From contig NZ_JAUFQV010000004.1 in NCBI RefSeq assembly GCF_030409945.1, positions 1 to 64,000 of the forward strand: a stretch of DNA of 64,000 nt, in the 5' to 3' direction. The DNA is from Vibrio tapetis subsp. quintayensis. Its GTDB lineage: Bacteria; Pseudomonadota; Gammaproteobacteria; Enterobacterales; Vibrionaceae. A model generated the notes under the pieces. It had not been told where the DNA came from, made no database searches, and saw nothing but the letters and a program-made list of their open reading frames with translations. Position numbers and translations under genes: made by a program. Shown piece by piece: positions 63,033-64,000 of the stretch; positions within the stretch are counted from its first letter, which is position 1; each line of letters begins with the position of its first letter.

Positions 63033-64000
63033 ATGAAGTTAGATCAGGCTAGGTTTCTACTCACTCTTGCGATTCTCTCACCTTCGACATTTGCCGCCAT
63101 GCATTCTGTTCAGCACACTGATGCACAGGTGTTTGATCAACACGTTATTCAGTTTTCGCCCCCAGCGGATGCTCGCTCTAGTGGGAACGAGTATATAACG
63201 AGTAATTACATTTCAATGCTCGAAAAGCGAGCTCACCACGCACTGTTTGAGGCGAAGTTAACGGAACTAACGTTGGCTAAAGTCAAAATGGCGGATGGAA
63301 ATACTTACAACCGAATCATGCTACCTGATGGTGCCGCACCTAATGAGCCGGGGAAACCTAATTTAACGGGGTATCGCCAACTCGTCCGCATTCCTGACGG
63401 TGTAAAACTGGAGTTATCAGTTGAAGATGTTGAATGGTCAAAAGTCTATACCGATATGGTTATTGACCCCGTTCAACTGCCGTTCCCTGATGTGGTTGAA
63501 GAAGATGGTAATCGTCCCGATTTAAACATGCAATTTGTGAAAGATGATGCTGCGTACAAGGTTCTTCCTGATAGCGCGCACCCTTTGGTTTCTGTTGTGG
63601 ACAGCGTACATGTTCGTGGTAAGAGTTACGCGGTAATCTCATATCGTCCAATTCAGTTTAACCCCGTTAAAAAAACTGTACGTTTTGCACAAAAAGTACG
63701 TTTTAAAATTAACTACATTTTGTCTGATGTCAGTACACCAACGCGTCAAGACAAACTTGAATTTGATGCCGAGAAAAAATCGGTAATTGATTTGCGTGAT
63801 GATAAAACGAAGTCGCAGAAAAAAGTAGACAGCGTACCGTTATCAAAACATGAGGCAGATCTTACGCCTGCTCAAAAGGCAGATTACTTGATCATTACGG
63901 CAGACCGATTTCAAAAAGCGGTTGAACCGCTTGCGGCATGGAAGCGTAAAAAGGGTTATCAAGTCCATGTTGCGACGGTTACGGATGTTGGCGACACTCA
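63033..64000 (+). CDS. Gingipain-like C25 family peptidase, N-terminal part
   Basis: The frame is open from the ATG at 63033 to the end of the window, so the gene is cut by the edge (about 322 residues seen). Signal peptide of about 21 residues ending STFA, then a long propeptide-like region and, from about residue 285, ADYLIITADRFQKAVEPLAAWKRKKGYQVHVATVTDVG, the start of a Peptidase_C25 domain. The catalytic His/Cys lie beyond the window. Likely a secreted cysteine protease; GGAGA precedes the ATG. Confidence 0.72.
   Translation, partial: MKLDQARFLLTLAILSPSTFAAMHSVQHTDAQVFDQHVIQFSPPADARSSGNEYITSNYISMLEKRAHHALFEAKLTELTLAKVKMADGNTYNRIMLPDGAAPNEPGKPNLTGYRQLVRIPDGVKLELSVEDVEWSKVYTDMVIDPVQLPFPDVVEEDGNRPDLNMQFVKDDAAYKVLPDSAHPLVSVVDSVHVRGKSYAVISYRPIQFNPVKKTVRFAQKVRFKINYILSDVSTPTRQDKLEFDAEKKSVIDLRDDKTKSQKKVDSVPLSKHEADLTPAQKADYLIITADRFQKAVEPLAAWKRKKGYQVHVATVTDVGDT

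Noticed and set aside
1..64000. CRISPR array, insertion sequences, phage or toxin-antitoxin modules
   Set aside because: No regularly spaced repeats, transposase, integrase or typical small toxin pairs were seen.

Overview
The window reads like a chromosome segment of a marine gammaproteobacterium, most likely a Vibrio. Reasons: the protein content (DUF4144-type small protein, IutA/VatCDB aerobactin uptake set with a GntR-type regulator, AcoR/AldB pair, many orphan periplasmic binding proteins, several LacI regulators next to beta-glucan genes), strong AAGGA-type ribosome binding sites and many compact hairpin/T-tract terminators. No rRNA, tRNA, insertion sequence, phage gene or CRISPR array was seen.

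Layout. 1-5.9 kb: a sodium:solute symporter, a small methyltransferase and two overlapping reverse-strand genes for orphan periplasmic binding proteins. 6.5-27.7 kb: a beta-glucan/cello-oligosaccharide locus: LamB-type porin, LacI regulator, binding protein, two permeases, GH1 beta-glucosidase, ATPase, GH94 phosphorylase, mutarotase-like epimerase, a GH116-like enzyme, a second LacI regulator, a GH9 endoglucanase with an N-terminal carbohydrate-binding module, and a chemoreceptor. 27.7-38.8 kb: iron: FhuF-type reductase, MFS transporter, VatCDB ABC transporter, VatR and the aerobactin receptor IutA, with Fur-box-like sequences at three promoters. An EamA exporter follows. 39-44.5 kb: small housekeeping and accessory genes (SRPBCC, TetR, YbjQ, a decayed EF-hand gene, HAD phosphatase, DUF4144) and an aldehyde dehydrogenase divergent from its likely sigma54 activator AcoR. 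46.6-58.8 kb: a second glucan locus: five-gene oligopeptide-type ABC transporter, a very large GH149/GH161-type phosphorylase and a GH16 lipoprotein, the classical equipment for laminarin (beta-1,3-glucan). 58.9-64 kb: DUF2946 + PepSY membrane pair, an Old Yellow Enzyme fragment, another orphan binding protein, an AT-rich gap and the start of a gingipain-like C25 protease that runs off the window.

How it works together (inference). Extracellular or cell-surface GH9 and GH16 enzymes cut cellulose-like and laminarin-like glucans. The porin and the two ABC systems take up the oligosaccharides, and cytoplasmic GH1, GH94, GH116-like and GH149/161-like enzymes split them, partly by phosphorolysis that saves ATP. 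The laminarin locus carries three perfect GAAAGCGCTTTC palindromes, so one LacI-type repressor probably controls the transporter, the phosphorylase and a divergent binding-protein-like gene.

The most novel-looking element is the 5' leader of the EamA exporter (38826-38985, reverse strand). It has an 18-codon leucine-rich leader ORF followed by mutually exclusive hairpins, one of which hides the exporter's ribosome binding site. This is the layout of a translational attenuator or arrest-peptide switch. Other points of note are a sigma54 promoter with a matched upstream dyad for aldB, a GH116-like enzyme with replaced active-site residues, and hairpins between binding-protein and permease genes in both sugar operons.
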